Shown piece by piece: positions 21,801 through 30,610 of a stretch of DNA of 64,000 nt; position 1 is the stretch's first letter; every line of letters starts with the position of its first letter. The DNA is taken from the NCBI RefSeq assembly GCF_019393635.1, contig NC_057862.1, forward strand, positions 679,878,314 to 679,942,313. Direction: 5' to 3'. Source of the DNA: Dromiciops gliroides (lineage: Eukaryota; Chordata; Mammalia; Microbiotheria; Microbiotheriidae). A program made the position numbers and the translations under genes. A model generated the notes under the pieces. That model ran no database searches, was not told where the DNA came from, and worked only from the letters and a program-made list of their open reading frames with translations.

Positions 21801-24720
21801 GGCCATGAATAGTACTGTACATACAGATTTGTATTTGTTTTTAAAACACTCCACTAGGACACCCTTGTACTTACACATTTTTGTTCCATCTTTATACGAG
21901 GATATTAAGGCAAAGAAAAAAGTATAATTACTCCTGGCCATACCACAATCAGCTGATGGAATAAAAATTCTAGAACTATCATTCAGCATCGGGGATAACA
22001 ATGACTTTGGCATGGATGTTATTTTTAATATAGAAAATAATGCCAACTCCTGCACTCTCCCCTTCAAAGGTTATTTTCTGGTATCTCCTCTATATGGAAA
22101 CTTTCATGTTAAATGAGCAGTTCTCCACCTGTGGGCTGAAGCTCCCTGGAAGCCCAGAAATCCCCATCCTCTAGAAGGAGAATTATCTGGATCTTTAGCT
22201 CCACCACCCTATGGAGCACAACTCAGTGCAGAACGAAAACCTGCATCCCATGCATAGAACATACAGAGGCAGTGACCGGCATTTACTCAGCGCCTACGAT
22301 GGGCCAGACACTGAGCCAAGGGCTTCACAGACACAACCTCATGTGACCCTCACAACAACCTTGTAGGGAGGTGCTCTTATTGCCCCCATTCTATAGCTGA
22401 GGAAACTGAGGCAGACAGAGATGTCACATGGGCAGTAAGTGTCTGAGGCCAAATCTGAACTCAGGTCTCCCTGACTGCAGGCTATTTAGCTGCATCTACC
22501 AAGAGGTGTCGTGACGAAGACTGTGCCAGCGGCGGTATCGCCATTGACACTGAGAGATTTCGCAGCATGGCCTGTGGAGGCTCTGAGGGTCCCTGGCTCC
22601 CCTCCCATTCTGCCCAGTGAGTCTCAGATCCCAGAGCAAGGTTCCACCCCCCCAGACTTCTAGGGGCACTGCTGAGGAACTGGGGGTGGCTCTCCAAGAC
22701 TAGCAGTCCCAGCCCGCGCCAAGGTGTTCTCTCCAATATAGCTCTTGAAAATCCCTTCAGTCAGCCAGCCATAAATATCTGTTAAAGAAGAGTGTTTCCT
22801 AAGGGGTTACAATGAAAACACACGATACAAATATTGACCCAAAGTCTGTGACAAACTCTCTTCTCACAAGCATATACAGAATCCCATGGAAGGTGGGTTC
22901 AAGCTGAGAGAGGGAGAAGAAAAGGGATAGGGGGAGGGAGAGGGAGAGGGGAAGGAAAAGGGGGAGGGAGAATGGGAAGGGGAGGGGGAGAAGGAGAGAG
23001 GGAAGGTGTATGATATGATTATGGATTTGAGTCAGATTAAACTCTGAGGATGGGGTCTGGAAGGTACCCAGCCCTGACCCAATATAGTTAGTTTAAAAGT
23101 TTATTGCTTGTCAAATTCTCACTGTCTCCTTTAAGTTTAATTGCCAATTATTTCTTTGACTTCCCAACATAGCCGAAGATAAATTTTAACCCTGTCATCC
23201 TTATCTTTAGAGACAGGGGCCTGGAGAGGGGAGTCAGTGGGAACTGTGAGCTTTGAAACATCTGACTCTCACTCCCCTGTTTCCTTTTCCTTTGGTTTGA
23301 CCTTGTTCCCCCCTCCCCTTTTCCCCCTTGCTCCTGGAACATGTATGCATGTCTCCATACATTGATCACGAGCTGAACACGCACCTTGGATGAGACAGGA
23401 TTGGATGTTAGATTGTGAGCTCATCCACCCTAGGTGTACGTGGGGACAGTCCTTTTCAAGATTACTATAAAAACCTAGAGGATTGGGCACATCTTTGCAA
23501 GACTTCAATGTGTAATTGGGTTTTGCCCGTCCTCATGAGGATGTAATAAATCTGTCTCTGCTTGACTTGGTGGTCTCCTCGAGTTATTTGGGTAAACTGA
23601 GGCAGTTTGCTCCATACAAAGGGAAGGGGGAGAGAGGTAGGGGGAGGGAGAGGAGGAGGAGGAGAGGGGGAGGGGGGGAAAAAGGGGAGGGGGACAGTGA
23701 GAGGGAAGGGGGGAAAGAGAGAAGGAGGGGGAAGGAAAGGGGGAGGGAAAGAGAGAGGGGGGAGGGAAGGAGAGAGAAAGAATGGGGAAGAAGGGAGTTA
23801 ACTGAGTAAATCAATCAACCCCAACCTTAGAGCATCACTTTTGGCAACAGGGATTTTCCTAAATAAACACATGCTGATAGTAAAACTATTATCAAGTAGA
23901 ATGTTAGCAGCTCCAAGTCAGTTTTTCATTTTGTCTCTATCCCCAACACCCTGCATAGGGCTCTGCACATTGCAGATTCTGATTAAATGTTTTTTAGACC
24001 TGAGGAAAAGATGAAGGGACAAGTATTGTGGGCTAAGCCTGAAGCTGGCAACAGGTTTAAAGTTTAAAATTTTTCTTCTTTAAAATATAATTGTTTTAAA
24101 GAAAATATATAATATTGTGAACCATAAAAGAACATTTAAAACTACTTTAATAATTGAAATTTAACAACATAGGCTATATGAATAAAAAGGATATAAAAAT
24201 AAACCATCCTTCCTAGTGAAGTCGTCATTTCCGCTAACTTTCCAACCCCCAGGCCAATCCTTTTATCATCCAGGACCACAGGATAAGAGTAAAGCACCAG
24301 AAGGACCTGAGCCATTGGGCAGGGCAGGACAGGCAATGGCTGTAAGAGCCTGAACAACCCACCAAAGGGTCCACTATCTGAAGGGAAGGGTTTGACGGTA
24401 AAAATGAGAAATCCCCGTCTTTATTTCGGTTCTCTTTCTCTAAGGGCCTCTTCTCTTGTCTGTTCTAAGGACAGTTAGCTATAGATGGCTACCTCATGTC
24501 TGATGGACAGCTGAACTTCTGGCCCCACCCTGACAATTACAGCAGGTCCCTTTTTCCTCACTCTGGTCCTGCGCCCCCTTCTGACACCAGCCCCACTGGG
24601 CCTGGAAGAGCCCAGAAAAGACGGTACCCCTGCTGTGCGATTTCACTAGTGTCCAGCTGACGTAACTCATGCTACAAACATGTGACCTATCCCAGTGGAG
24701 AGTGACCCTTACCTCCCCAT
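6013..24720 (-). CDS. ENTPD4: ENTPD4, ectonucleoside triphosphate diphosphohydrolase 4 (Golgi/lysosomal UDPase), complete spliced CDS
   Basis: Known role: a GDA1/CD39-family apyrase of the Golgi, lysosomes and autophagic vacuoles that hydrolyses lumenal UDP and other nucleotides; the UMP produced supports nucleotide-sugar exchange. The CDS joins 12 segments: 24720-24713, 21098-20901, 20410-20205, 18115-17965, 17236-17133, 14291-14232, 13883-13729, 12517-12351, 10487-10163, 9863-9778, 9442-9281 and 6241-6013. They total 1851 nt (616 codons plus stop), every junction is GT-AG and phase is kept throughout. Visible parts: N-terminal membrane segment about residues 34-54; ACR1 DCGSSGSR 94-101; ACR2 TAGMR 179-183; ACR3 around FSDSHAEVISG; ACR4 DMGGVSTQ 271-278; ACR5 around FYGFSEFYY 428-436; possible N-glycosylation NKT/NET at 404-409; C-terminal membrane segment about 563-583. 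The start ATG has A at -3 and G at +4. Identity rests on remembered near-identity to human ENTPD4; paralogue ENTPD7 is the alternative and fits less well. Confidence 0.97.
6866..7114 (-). repeat. MIR/THER1-type SINE
   Basis: Reverse copy of an old CORE-SINE: CATTTAAACAGTGCCTATTTTGTGCCAGG, shortened here to its landmark TTTTGTGCCAGGTACTGGGC, then AAGTGACTTGCCCAAG and a degenerate tRNA-like head. Intron 12. Confidence 0.75.
7115..8138. other. Intron 12, no gene or clear repeat
   Basis: GC-moderate intron sequence; open frames on both strands match nothing recognisable. Confidence 0.3.
8139..8526. repeat. 12-bp minisatellite, about 32 copies
   Basis: Tandem units of the form TACAGCACCYAG with variants at the first base and at the CACC/CTCC/CATC core. 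The period is a multiple of three, so both strands stay open (QHLVQHPA on plus, LGAVLGAV on minus) without being genes. Intron 12 of ENTPD4. Confidence 0.93.
8527..9280. other. Intron 12 remainder, nothing recognised
   Basis: No exon or clear repeat seen between the minisatellite and exon 12. Confidence 0.3.
9281..9442 (-). CDS. ENTPD4: ENTPD4 exon 12 (residues 487-541)
   Basis: 162 nt, acceptor CTTGTAG, donor GTAGGG. It encodes YQCFKSAWMYEVFHRGFSF and the QWTLGAILYRTRFLPLR end of the catalytic domain. Confidence 0.96.
9778..9863 (-). CDS. ENTPD4: ENTPD4 exon 11 (residues 459-487)
   Basis: 86 nt, acceptor CCTCTAG, donor GTGAGT. It encodes DYCATKWSILRERFDQGL and the following ASHADLHRLK. No frame break is seen. 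Confidence 0.95.
10163..10487 (-). CDS. ENTPD4: ENTPD4 exon 10 (residues 350-458, ACR5)
   Basis: 325 nt, the largest coding exon; acceptor TTCACAG, donor GTAATG. It contains the PYLDPCLP region, sequons NKT and NET (404-409), and ACR5 (HFQNSEFYGFSEFYYCTED). Confidence 0.97.
10919..11056 (+). repeat. Short-type SINE
   Basis: Forward copy with flanking near-repeats AAGAAGGGTTTGTCA (10904-10918) and AAGAAGTGTCTGTCA (11057-11071). Intron 9, antisense to ENTPD4. Confidence 0.9.
11533..11690 (+). repeat. Short-type SINE with long A tail
   Basis: Forward copy; perfect 11-bp direct repeats AAGCAATCAGG at 11522-11532 and 11691-11701; A tail of about 18. Intron 9. Confidence 0.93.
12205..12238. repeat. 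(CA)n microsatellite
   Basis: About 16 CA units in intron 9. Confidence 0.9.
12351..12517 (-). CDS. ENTPD4: ENTPD4 exon 9 (residues 295-350)
   Basis: 167 nt, acceptor CTTCCAG, donor GTATGA. It encodes EEVAKNLLAEFNLGCDVH, then HVYRVYVATFLGFGGNAA, a segment conserved in Golgi-type apyrases. Confidence 0.96.
12779..12893. repeat. Compound purine-pyrimidine microsatellite
   Basis: Alternating GTGCACGCG/ACAC/GCAC blocks including a (CA)n core at about 12847-12873. Such alternating runs can adopt Z-DNA. Intron 8. Confidence 0.75.
13729..13883 (-). CDS. ENTPD4: ENTPD4 exon 8 (residues 243-294, ACR4) with an internal alternative donor
   Basis: 155 nt, acceptor TTTCCAG, distal donor GTTATT. It encodes the KRTAGILDMGGVSTQIAYEV core of ACR4. 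The last eight codons are VSFASSQQ. Immediately before them sits a better donor, GTAAGC at 13752-13747, whose use would drop exactly these eight residues without changing frame, as known for the two human LALP70 forms. Confidence 0.96.
14232..14291 (-). CDS. ENTPD4: ENTPD4 exon 7, 60-nt small exon (residues 223-243, rest of ACR3)
   Basis: Acceptor TCTCTAG, donor GTGAGT. It encodes VYAWIGINFVLGRFEHVED. Its acceptor lies only about 50 bp from an L1 fragment in the intron upstream. Confidence 0.96.
14340..15465 (+). mobile_element. L1 3' end, 5'-truncated, in ENTPD4 intron 6
   Basis: Forward fragment carrying the marsupial L1 3' landmarks ATGCAAATTAAAACAGCTCT, GGGAATGGCTGAACAAGTTG and TTACATGTAACTGGAAAATA, ending in an A-rich tail. 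About 1.1 kb, antisense to the gene. The coding parts are broken; it is a dead copy. Confidence 0.9.
15466..16013. other. Intron 6, no feature recognised
   Basis: Unassigned intron sequence between the L1 and a SINE. Confidence 0.3.
16014..16147 (+). repeat. Short-type SINE
   Basis: Forward copy, head GGGGCGGCTAGGTGGCACGG, ending CCTCATTGTCCC. Intron 6. Confidence 0.9.
16148..17132. other. Intron 6 remainder, no gene or clear repeat
   Basis: Nothing recognised apart from AT-rich stretches. Confidence 0.3.
17133..17236 (-). CDS. ENTPD4: ENTPD4 exon 6 (residues 188-223, first part of ACR3)
   Basis: 104 nt, acceptor CTTTTCAG, donor GTCAGT. It encodes QQKAILEDLLTDVPAHFDF and FSDSHAEVISGKQEG; the glutamate in the AEVISG segment corresponds to the catalytic base region of the family (inference from family alignment). 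Confidence 0.96.
17965..18115 (-). CDS. ENTPD4: ENTPD4 exon 5 (residues 138-188, ACR2)
   Basis: 151 nt, acceptor CCTCCAG, donor GTAACT. It encodes the EFATSPEKVSDYISPLL segment and ends in ACR2 (LYILCTAGMRILPE), which carries the conserved TAGMR. Confidence 0.97.
18276..18350 (+). repeat. SINE head, 3'-truncated
   Basis: Only the tRNA-like half (GAGGTGGTACAGTGAATAGA to TTCAAATCTGGCCTC) remains; an L2-like tail follows. Confidence 0.75.
18351..18585 (+). repeat. L2-like 3' end
   Basis: Phrases such as GACTGGAAGCTCGCTGAGGC and a short interval to the CAGGGCCTGACAC block resemble the L2 3' UTR. Intron 4. Confidence 0.5.
18690..18830 (+). repeat. MIR-like fragment
   Basis: Degenerate tRNA-like head and GAGTCCCTTGACCCATCTGT core. 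Intron 4. Confidence 0.45.
18831..20204. other. Intron 4, no gene recognised
   Basis: AT-rich in the first half, GC-richer after 19.4 kb; no exon between ENTPD4 exons 5 and 4. Confidence 0.35.
20205..20410 (-). CDS. ENTPD4: ENTPD4 exon 4 (residues 69-138, apyrase conserved region 1)
   Basis: 206 nt, acceptor CTGCTAG, donor GTGTGT. It encodes the stem and ACR1 with VVDCGSSGSRIFVY, the phosphate-binding loop of the apyrase fold, then the CWPRHNGNPHDLLDIRQM stretch typical of the ENTPD4/7 branch. Confidence 0.97.
20901..21098 (-). CDS. ENTPD4: ENTPD4 exon 3 (residues 3-69, N-terminal membrane anchor)
   Basis: Acceptor ATTTCAG, donor GTGAGA, 198 nt. It encodes the short cytosolic N-terminus (CLFPASWHFSISPVG) and a hydrophobic stretch at about residues 34-54 followed by basic residues, which is the N-terminal transmembrane anchor of the protein. 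Confidence 0.96.
21600..21870 (-). mobile_element. L1 3' fragment (old)
   Basis: Reverse copy with diverged landmarks: CTTATAGCACAACACCATTT, ATACCATAATTTGTTAAACC and CCCTCAATGGATGGTCGG match the marsupial L1 3' end. Intron 2. Confidence 0.7.
22270..22500 (-). repeat. MIR/THER1-type SINE
   Basis: Reverse copy: CAGCGCCTACGATGGGCCAG, GAGGAAACTGAGGCAGACAG, CTGAGGCCAAATCTGAACTC. Intron 2. Confidence 0.8.
22906..23006. repeat. Purine (GGGA/GGAA) tract, left part
   Basis: Strand-asymmetric purine repeat that continues on the far side of an LTR at 23619-23795. Confidence 0.9.
23007..23618 (+). mobile_element. Solo LTR of an endogenous retrovirus (fossil)
   Basis: Ends TGTATG...CATACA form the expected short inverted repeat, and a 4-bp AAGG flanks both sides, as in gammaretrovirus-like (class I) elements. 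A CTATAAAAA promoter box (about 23464) and GTAATAAATC polyadenylation motif (about 23545) lie in the right order. About 612 bp; no internal retroviral genes are present. Confidence 0.75.
23619..23795. repeat. Purine tract, right part
   Basis: Continuation of the GGGA/GAGA repeat split by the LTR. Confidence 0.9.
23796..24712. other. Intron 2, nothing recognised
   Basis: AT-rich around 24.0-24.2 kb; no exon or clear repeat before exon 2. Confidence 0.3.
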
Positions 24721-24838
24721 GCTGAGATACTTTTGAACAGAGAATGATCAGCGGTAGAAATCAAACCAAGGTTCTTGGTCTCTCAAGGCACCGTTACAAA
24801 ATCAGTCAGGTACCCACCGAGCCAAAGCCTTCCTGTTC
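24713..24838 (-). CDS. ENTPD4: ENTPD4 exon 2: 118 nt of leader plus the start codon
   Basis: A very good acceptor (branch-like CTGAC, then a CT-rich tract ending CTCCAG) precedes 24838. A GTAAGG donor follows 24713. The last eight bases are ATGGGGAG, encoding Met-Gly and two bases of Arg3, and they join exactly in phase to exon 3. This agrees with the MGR start of mammalian ENTPD4. The context CAGC-ATG-G is a strong initiation context. Confidence 0.9.
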
Positions 24839-25082
24839 CTGGAGATGAGAGAGAGGACACAGTCAGGGCGATGTTCCACGTACCTGATCAGGTATTTGTT
24901 ACAATTCAAGATAATGCACTCACTACAGCTGCAGGAGAGGGTGTCTGGAGAGGCTGACCTGATCACCCCCCCACCCCTCCAGGCGCGAGCTTCAGAGATG
25001 TGCCAGGAAAGGGGGAAGACCGTGGGACCCTAGTTTGGGATGTCGGAGCCCAAAGAATCTTGGTGAGCGACAGCAGGTGATT

Positions 25083-25330
25083 GGAAGGTGCAGTGCACAG
25101 AGGGCTGGGCTTGGATTCAGGAAGACCTGAGACAGACACTTGGTAGCTGTGTGAGCCTGGGCAAGTCCCGTAGCCTCTGGCTGCCTCAGTTTCCTCATCT
25201 ATAAAAAGGGATAAATAATAGCACCTCCCTCCCAGGGCTGTTGTGAGGATCAAATGGCATAATAATCATAAAGGGCTTAACACAGTACCAAGCACATAAG
25301 AGCTACACAAAGAGTAGTTCTTGCTATTGT
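25083..25330 (+). repeat. MIR/THER1-type SINE, near full length
   Basis: Forward copy: tRNA-like head, CTGCCTCAGTTTCCTCATCT core, then the GGCTGTTGTGAGGATCAAAT tail. Intron 1. Confidence 0.85.
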
Positions 25331-27278
25331 TGTATTGGCAGCAGTTTAGAAAGCTGGAGGAGGACATCATTCAAAGCATCAGAATGCCCTAGGTCACTAA
25401 AACTGAAGGGAGAGGTTAGGGAGGAAAAATATGTACCTCACATTCAGGTGAAAAAATTAGGAGACACATCTTGATTTTGGGCACTCGTGACAGATGAAAA
25501 GAATTGCCGCTGGTCAGTTAGTTCCCTTTCTAGTAAGCGCCCAACCTATGATACACCATGAAACCTCATGAGCTCTCAGATCTAGGAAAAAAGCCATATC
25601 TGACTGGCTGATGCCAAGTCCAGTCACAGATACCCAATGTGCCTCTCAGGCACAGCAGAGCAAGGCTCTCCGTAAAGGCCCTGCAAGAGATAACCAGGCC
25701 TAACAGGGTGTCTGGCCTTCCTAAGCCAGCAGCTCATGATTACTAGGCAACAGCTGTACTGTGCCAATCACACCCGACGCCCCCCACCTTGGGAGCAAGG
25801 TGAAAGTCACAATTAAACCGCTCCTTAGAGAAAGGAGAGCCTATGTGGGAGGCAAGGCTGACATACGGGAATAACGAAGCACATACTAAACACCAGACAC
25901 TGTGCTATCTGCTGGGGTTACCTAATCAGAAACAACAAAACCATCTGCTCTCAACTCAGACCGACGTGGACAGAAATGAGCAGATGCAGAATGGAGGGCT
26001 ACAGAGCACACCCTGGTAACTGGGGAGCAGACGTGCAGCCCTGGGGATCTGGAGCGGCTCCTGGAGAAGGTGGTGCTTGGGCTCAGTCTTGAAGAGTGAT
26101 TCTCTCAGGTGGAGGTGAGCAAGGAGTGCATTCCAGGGGCAGTGGGAGCCAGCACCCGGGCCCGCAGAGAAGAGATGGGGCGGTGTGGTGTGGGGGGTAG
26201 CTGAGGGAAGACCTATCTGGCCAGACCCCAGTGTGCTGGAGGGAGCGTCATCTACAATGAGGCAGAAAAGCTGGGAGGAGGCCAGATTGTGCCAGGGCGG
26301 AAAAGCCCAACAGAAGGGTCTGTTTGCAGGTTGGTCTAGAGACCGTGGAGCCGGGGGGACTTGCTGAGTAGTGCAGGGATTGCCCAGGTCTAAGGACCAA
26401 ACCCCCCACCCCATCATTTGTGAGTTAGACCACTAAGGAGAAGCCTTGCAATTCCTCTACCGACCCAACCCTGCCCCTCTGACCTCCAAGCCGGCCTGGC
26501 AATTCTGGGGCTAAGCCTGCACCCAGAGGCCACCTTGCACCTCCTGTTTCTCTCTCATCCGGAAATCGGGCCCCTTCATGGTGCCACTTGGAATTCACCC
26601 TTCTTGGCCTCTCTACCATTCCACCACGCCTGTACAAGGCAGCAGCATTCCCTACATCTTTCAGACTCACAAAAAAGCGCGGTTCTGTTTGGTTTTTTCC
26701 TGCATCTCCTAGCCTCACATTCAATCACTAACCAAATGGTACCATTTCTTCTTCTTACATTCTCTGTTTCCACAGACCCAAAGAGGTGCCAGCTCACAAT
26801 AAAAGCCTCCTCGCTGCTGGTCACCCTCTCCCCTGTCATCAATGTGCACACCACAGCCAGGTACATCTTCCTAAAACACTGCCATCACCACACGATTCAC
26901 CAGCTTGAGGACCTGAAACAACTCCCTAATGTTAGGGGCAGAGCCTTCCCAATTGTTCTGTTTTTTTCTCTCTTACTGCTACCATCCTATGCCACAAGGA
27001 GGACATGTTCCTTGCCACCTCCCATACATGCCCTTCTCCCTTTAGTAAACTACTCTATGGAATCTAAAATGCCGGCCTCCCCCTTTCTGCCAGCCCCAAT
27101 CCTACACTTTTCTCAAAGTCCAAGTCAACATTTACCTCTCCAAAGAAATTATTTTTGAACAATTCTGTCTTATAATTGTTTTTCATTTCTCTGCTATTTT
27201 TGCTTAATCTGTGCTGCAAGTTCCCATAGTTGATTCTATCCAGCCTAAGAGTTGTTTTGTTACATTCTTTCACTATTA
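25331..27278. other. Intron 1 with old, unnamed interspersed repeats
   Basis: 26.06-26.42 kb resembles an ancient family (CAGTCTTGAAGAGTGATTCT, GCATTCCAGGGGCAGTGGGA) that recurs at about 29, 39.1, 41 and 63.5 kb. 26.57-27.25 kb looks L2-like. Open frames here match nothing. Confidence 0.4.
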
Positions 27279-27291
27279 AACAATAATGACA

Positions 27292-27445
27292 GGGGCAGCT
27301 AGATGGCACAGTGGATAGAGCACCGGCCCTGGAGTCAGGAGTACCTGAGTTCAAATCCAGCCTCAGACACTTAACACTTACTAGCTGTGTGACCCTGGGC
27401 AAGTCACTTTACCCCAATTGCCTCAGTAAAAAAACAAAAACAAAA
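27292..27445 (+). repeat. Short-type SINE with target duplication
   Basis: Forward copy between near-repeats AACAATAATGACA (27279-27291) and ACCAATAGTGACA. Intron 1. Confidence 0.9.
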
Positions 27446-27763
27446 AACCAATAGTGACAAGTGTCAGGTCTTTTCCTAAGAGTGAGTACTCACAATGGTG
27501 CTTTAAAGCTCATTTTATAGCAGAGTAACCTGAGGCCCAAAGCAGTTTAAAGACCAGCTGAGTGAGGGCCAGGGCTCCAGGGCAACATTTGTTTCAATTA
27601 CTAGGTGACTCTCACCACAGGCCCCAGGGGGATGTGTTTTCCAGAACAGGTGCTCCACAACTTATAGCTGAATTAAATAACAAGCATATCATTTCCTATT
27701 TATTAATCTGCACGTGGTTAACTACCTAGGCAGACATGTGACTATAAAATCAGGCAGCTTCAG

Positions 27764-27914
27764 GGGCAGCTAGATGGCACAGTGGATAAAGCACCAGACC
27801 TGGATTCAGGAGTACCTGAATTCAAATCCAGCCTCAGACACTTGACACTTACTAGCTGAGTGACTCTGGGCAAGTCACTTAACCCTCATTGCCCTGCAAC
27901 TCCCCCCCCCCCCC
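27764..27914 (+). repeat. Short-type SINE with poly(C) end and perfect 18-bp duplication
   Basis: Direct repeats AAAATCAGGCAGCTTCAG at 27746-27763 and 27915-27932 are identical. Instead of an A tail the element ends in about 14 C residues. Confidence 0.95.
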
Positions 27915-27932
27915 AAAATCAGGCAGCTTCAG

Positions 27933-30610
27933 AAAATCCCATTTCATTTTATAATTCAGTCAACTCAACAACAGAAATAACACAAATGACAATGACAGAG
28001 TAAATTCAAGATAGAACAGGCATGATCCTTTCAAAGTTTTCCAACGTTGAAAAATTTTTACTTTCATGAAAATGAACAAAGTACATTAAAAGATGGCAAT
28101 ATGGGATGAAACAAGAACTGAGATTCTTGAAAAAGGGATATGTTAATAACCTCCAGATTATCTTCTATCATGGAAATTTCTTAATTACAAAACTTCTTTT
28201 AAAATACTTTCATTGTACAATATTCTGCACTCTACAATTTCTGTCAGTCCCAATTTGCCAAAAAGAAACCTGTAGCCATTAAGCACAACAAAAACATCCC
28301 CCAAATTCCCAATTTCTATCTATGGCTTTCATATTTTAAAAACGGTTTTATATGAACTTACAACAAAAACCCTACCTCTGCAGATCCTGTGAAAGATCAG
28401 GTGATGTTAGGCTAAAGCCAACAGTCTGCCCAGTTGTGCTGTGAACATTTTCAACCATCACTTCACCCTCCCTGGGTTCTCCCTGTATCCGACACGCCAG
28501 CGTGTAAGAGTGGGGGAAGATCCAGGCTATGGTGACATCATCTAGCCGGCTGGGCTAGGAGGCCAAAGATGATAGTACAGACAAAGACTTACCCTACCAG
28601 GGGCAGCCTGGGTCTGGTGAACCAGCCAGGGTAGTGTCAGAGAAAGCAAAGTCGTCCTGGCGTAAGGATGAGGCCTGGACTGGAAAGCTCTCTCCTGTTC
28701 TAGGTAATTGTTTTCTTAGTTGGCAAATGAAGGTGCCTTGGATTTCTGTGACCGGTAAGGCTCCCTTAAGGGAAGTGGTGTGGAGTGATGGGGAAAGCAC
28801 TGGCCGGAGGGGCAATGAGGCACATTTTTAAGGCAGTCTGCCAGGAGCTTTGAAGAGTAAGGCAAACATGAAGCAGTGCCTGCCTCCCTGGTGACAACAC
28901 AGAGCAAGGAAATACAAATACTTCAGGAAGGTGATCAAAGGGCTTCTCTCTAGTAGGGAAAGGCAACTGAACTGTGCCTCGAAGGCAAAACCAGGATAGC
29001 AAAAGGCAGCAGAAGGGAGAGAGCTGCATTCTGCACAGGAGCACCTGCCTGGGCACGGGCGAGGAGAAAAGGGATGGAATGTCAGGCACGCTAAGTCTGT
29101 TTAGCAGGAATGCATGAAATCTCTATCCTGGCGAAATCTCTGAAGACTGCATCTGGGGCAGTGATGCAATGCCACCAAGTCCTATTCATTCATAACTGTG
29201 GAGTGGGTGGGAGGGAGCCAGCAGAGGCAGGTGCTTAGACAGCAGGCTGAGGGGCCGGGAGCGACTGAAGAGGTCTGAACAGAAGGGCACAGTCAGCACT
29301 GCACGTCAGAAGCCTCAATCCGGCACTTGCCTGGTGGATGCCCTGGAGAGCCCTGTCAGGAAACAATTAAACAGCCCATCTGGGCCAGAGGTGATGAATG
29401 CCTGGATGAGGGTGGAGACCCTGTAATGAACCAGGCTTGACAAATAAATGGTCATTCAGGGTGAAGATCCAGAGGAGTCAAAGATGATACCAAGGCCTTA
29501 AGCTTTGGGTGCCGGACAGATGATGGTGCCCTTAACAGAAACAGGGCTGGAGAGGCTTTTTAGGGAAACGAGGCCTGTTTTTCATAGGTTACATTTGAGA
29601 TAGATACCTTTGGGGCATTTAAATAAGGGATACTGAACAGGTAGCTATTGGAGACTAGTTCCCAAGGGAGATCAGGGCTAGGTATATAGATTTGGGAACC
29701 TTCTGCATAAGGGTGTGCATCCAAGAGAGGGAACAGAGTACAACGGGGAAAAGCCTTGGGAGAGCCAAGATTAACTGGTGGGAGGATGAGGAATGAGGAA
29801 AAGGAGACAGGCACATTCAAACAAAGGGAAGGGGGCAGGGAGGAACAAGACAGAGTAATGCCACAGAAGCCAAGAGAGGACAAAGTAACCAGGAAAAAAG
29901 AGGGGGTGACAGTGTCAAACTGCAAGGGTCAGAGTATGAAGACTGGCCAGTGTACTGCTTCTAGCTGGTAAAATAGCACAGGTCACCTTGAAGAGCGTAA
30001 TTTGAGCCCTGGCTCACCACTAACTTGACAGAATCATGTTAACTCTTCTGGGTCAGTTTCCTCAGGTGTACAATGAGGGGTTTTACTACCAGCTCTCCCT
30101 TTCTGTGATTCCAGATCATAGTTTTACATTGTATGTGTACTGGAAGAATCGCCAGTCTGATAATGAAAGGATCTGGGTTGGAGGCTGAGCATTGATACAA
30201 GCTGTGTGAACCTGAGCTAATCTAACCTCCCTGAGCCTCCTGCCAGCTATGATGATGATTATTATTATTTCTTCATGTAAGAAATGGGGGGGGATGCTAA
30301 CACTGCTCTCTCACAGGGCTGTTGGAAGGAAAGTGCCCATAAGCAAAGGTGGGTTCTTACCAATATTTTAGAAAAACCAAAGGAAATGGAGTCCTTATGG
30401 AGTTACTGGGGAGGAAATACTTTTTTAAACCTTAAAGCGTTAAAAACATGAGCTACCATTATTCCCATAGCATGCTGCCTCTCCATTTTATTGTATATAT
30501 GTTTTTACTGTATATATTGTAAATATATTTTACATACGTATCTATTTTTTTAGATAGCTGCTGGTTATTACATTTCCTCTGCTAAATAAAGTCTTTCTTG
30601 CCTGGGTCTG
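27933..30610. other. Intron 1, AT-rich then old repeat remnant
   Basis: 27.9-28.4 kb is AT-rich. 28.93-29.95 kb carries more of the ancient family (GATGATACCAAGGCCTTAAG, AGATGATGGTGCCCTTAACA). 30.0-30.35 kb holds MIR-like pieces. No exon seen. Confidence 0.35.

Noticed and set aside
26535-27158. 207-codon plus-strand frame in intron 1
   Set aside because: No domain, low-complexity Ser/His/Leu content, and it overlaps an L2-like repeat.
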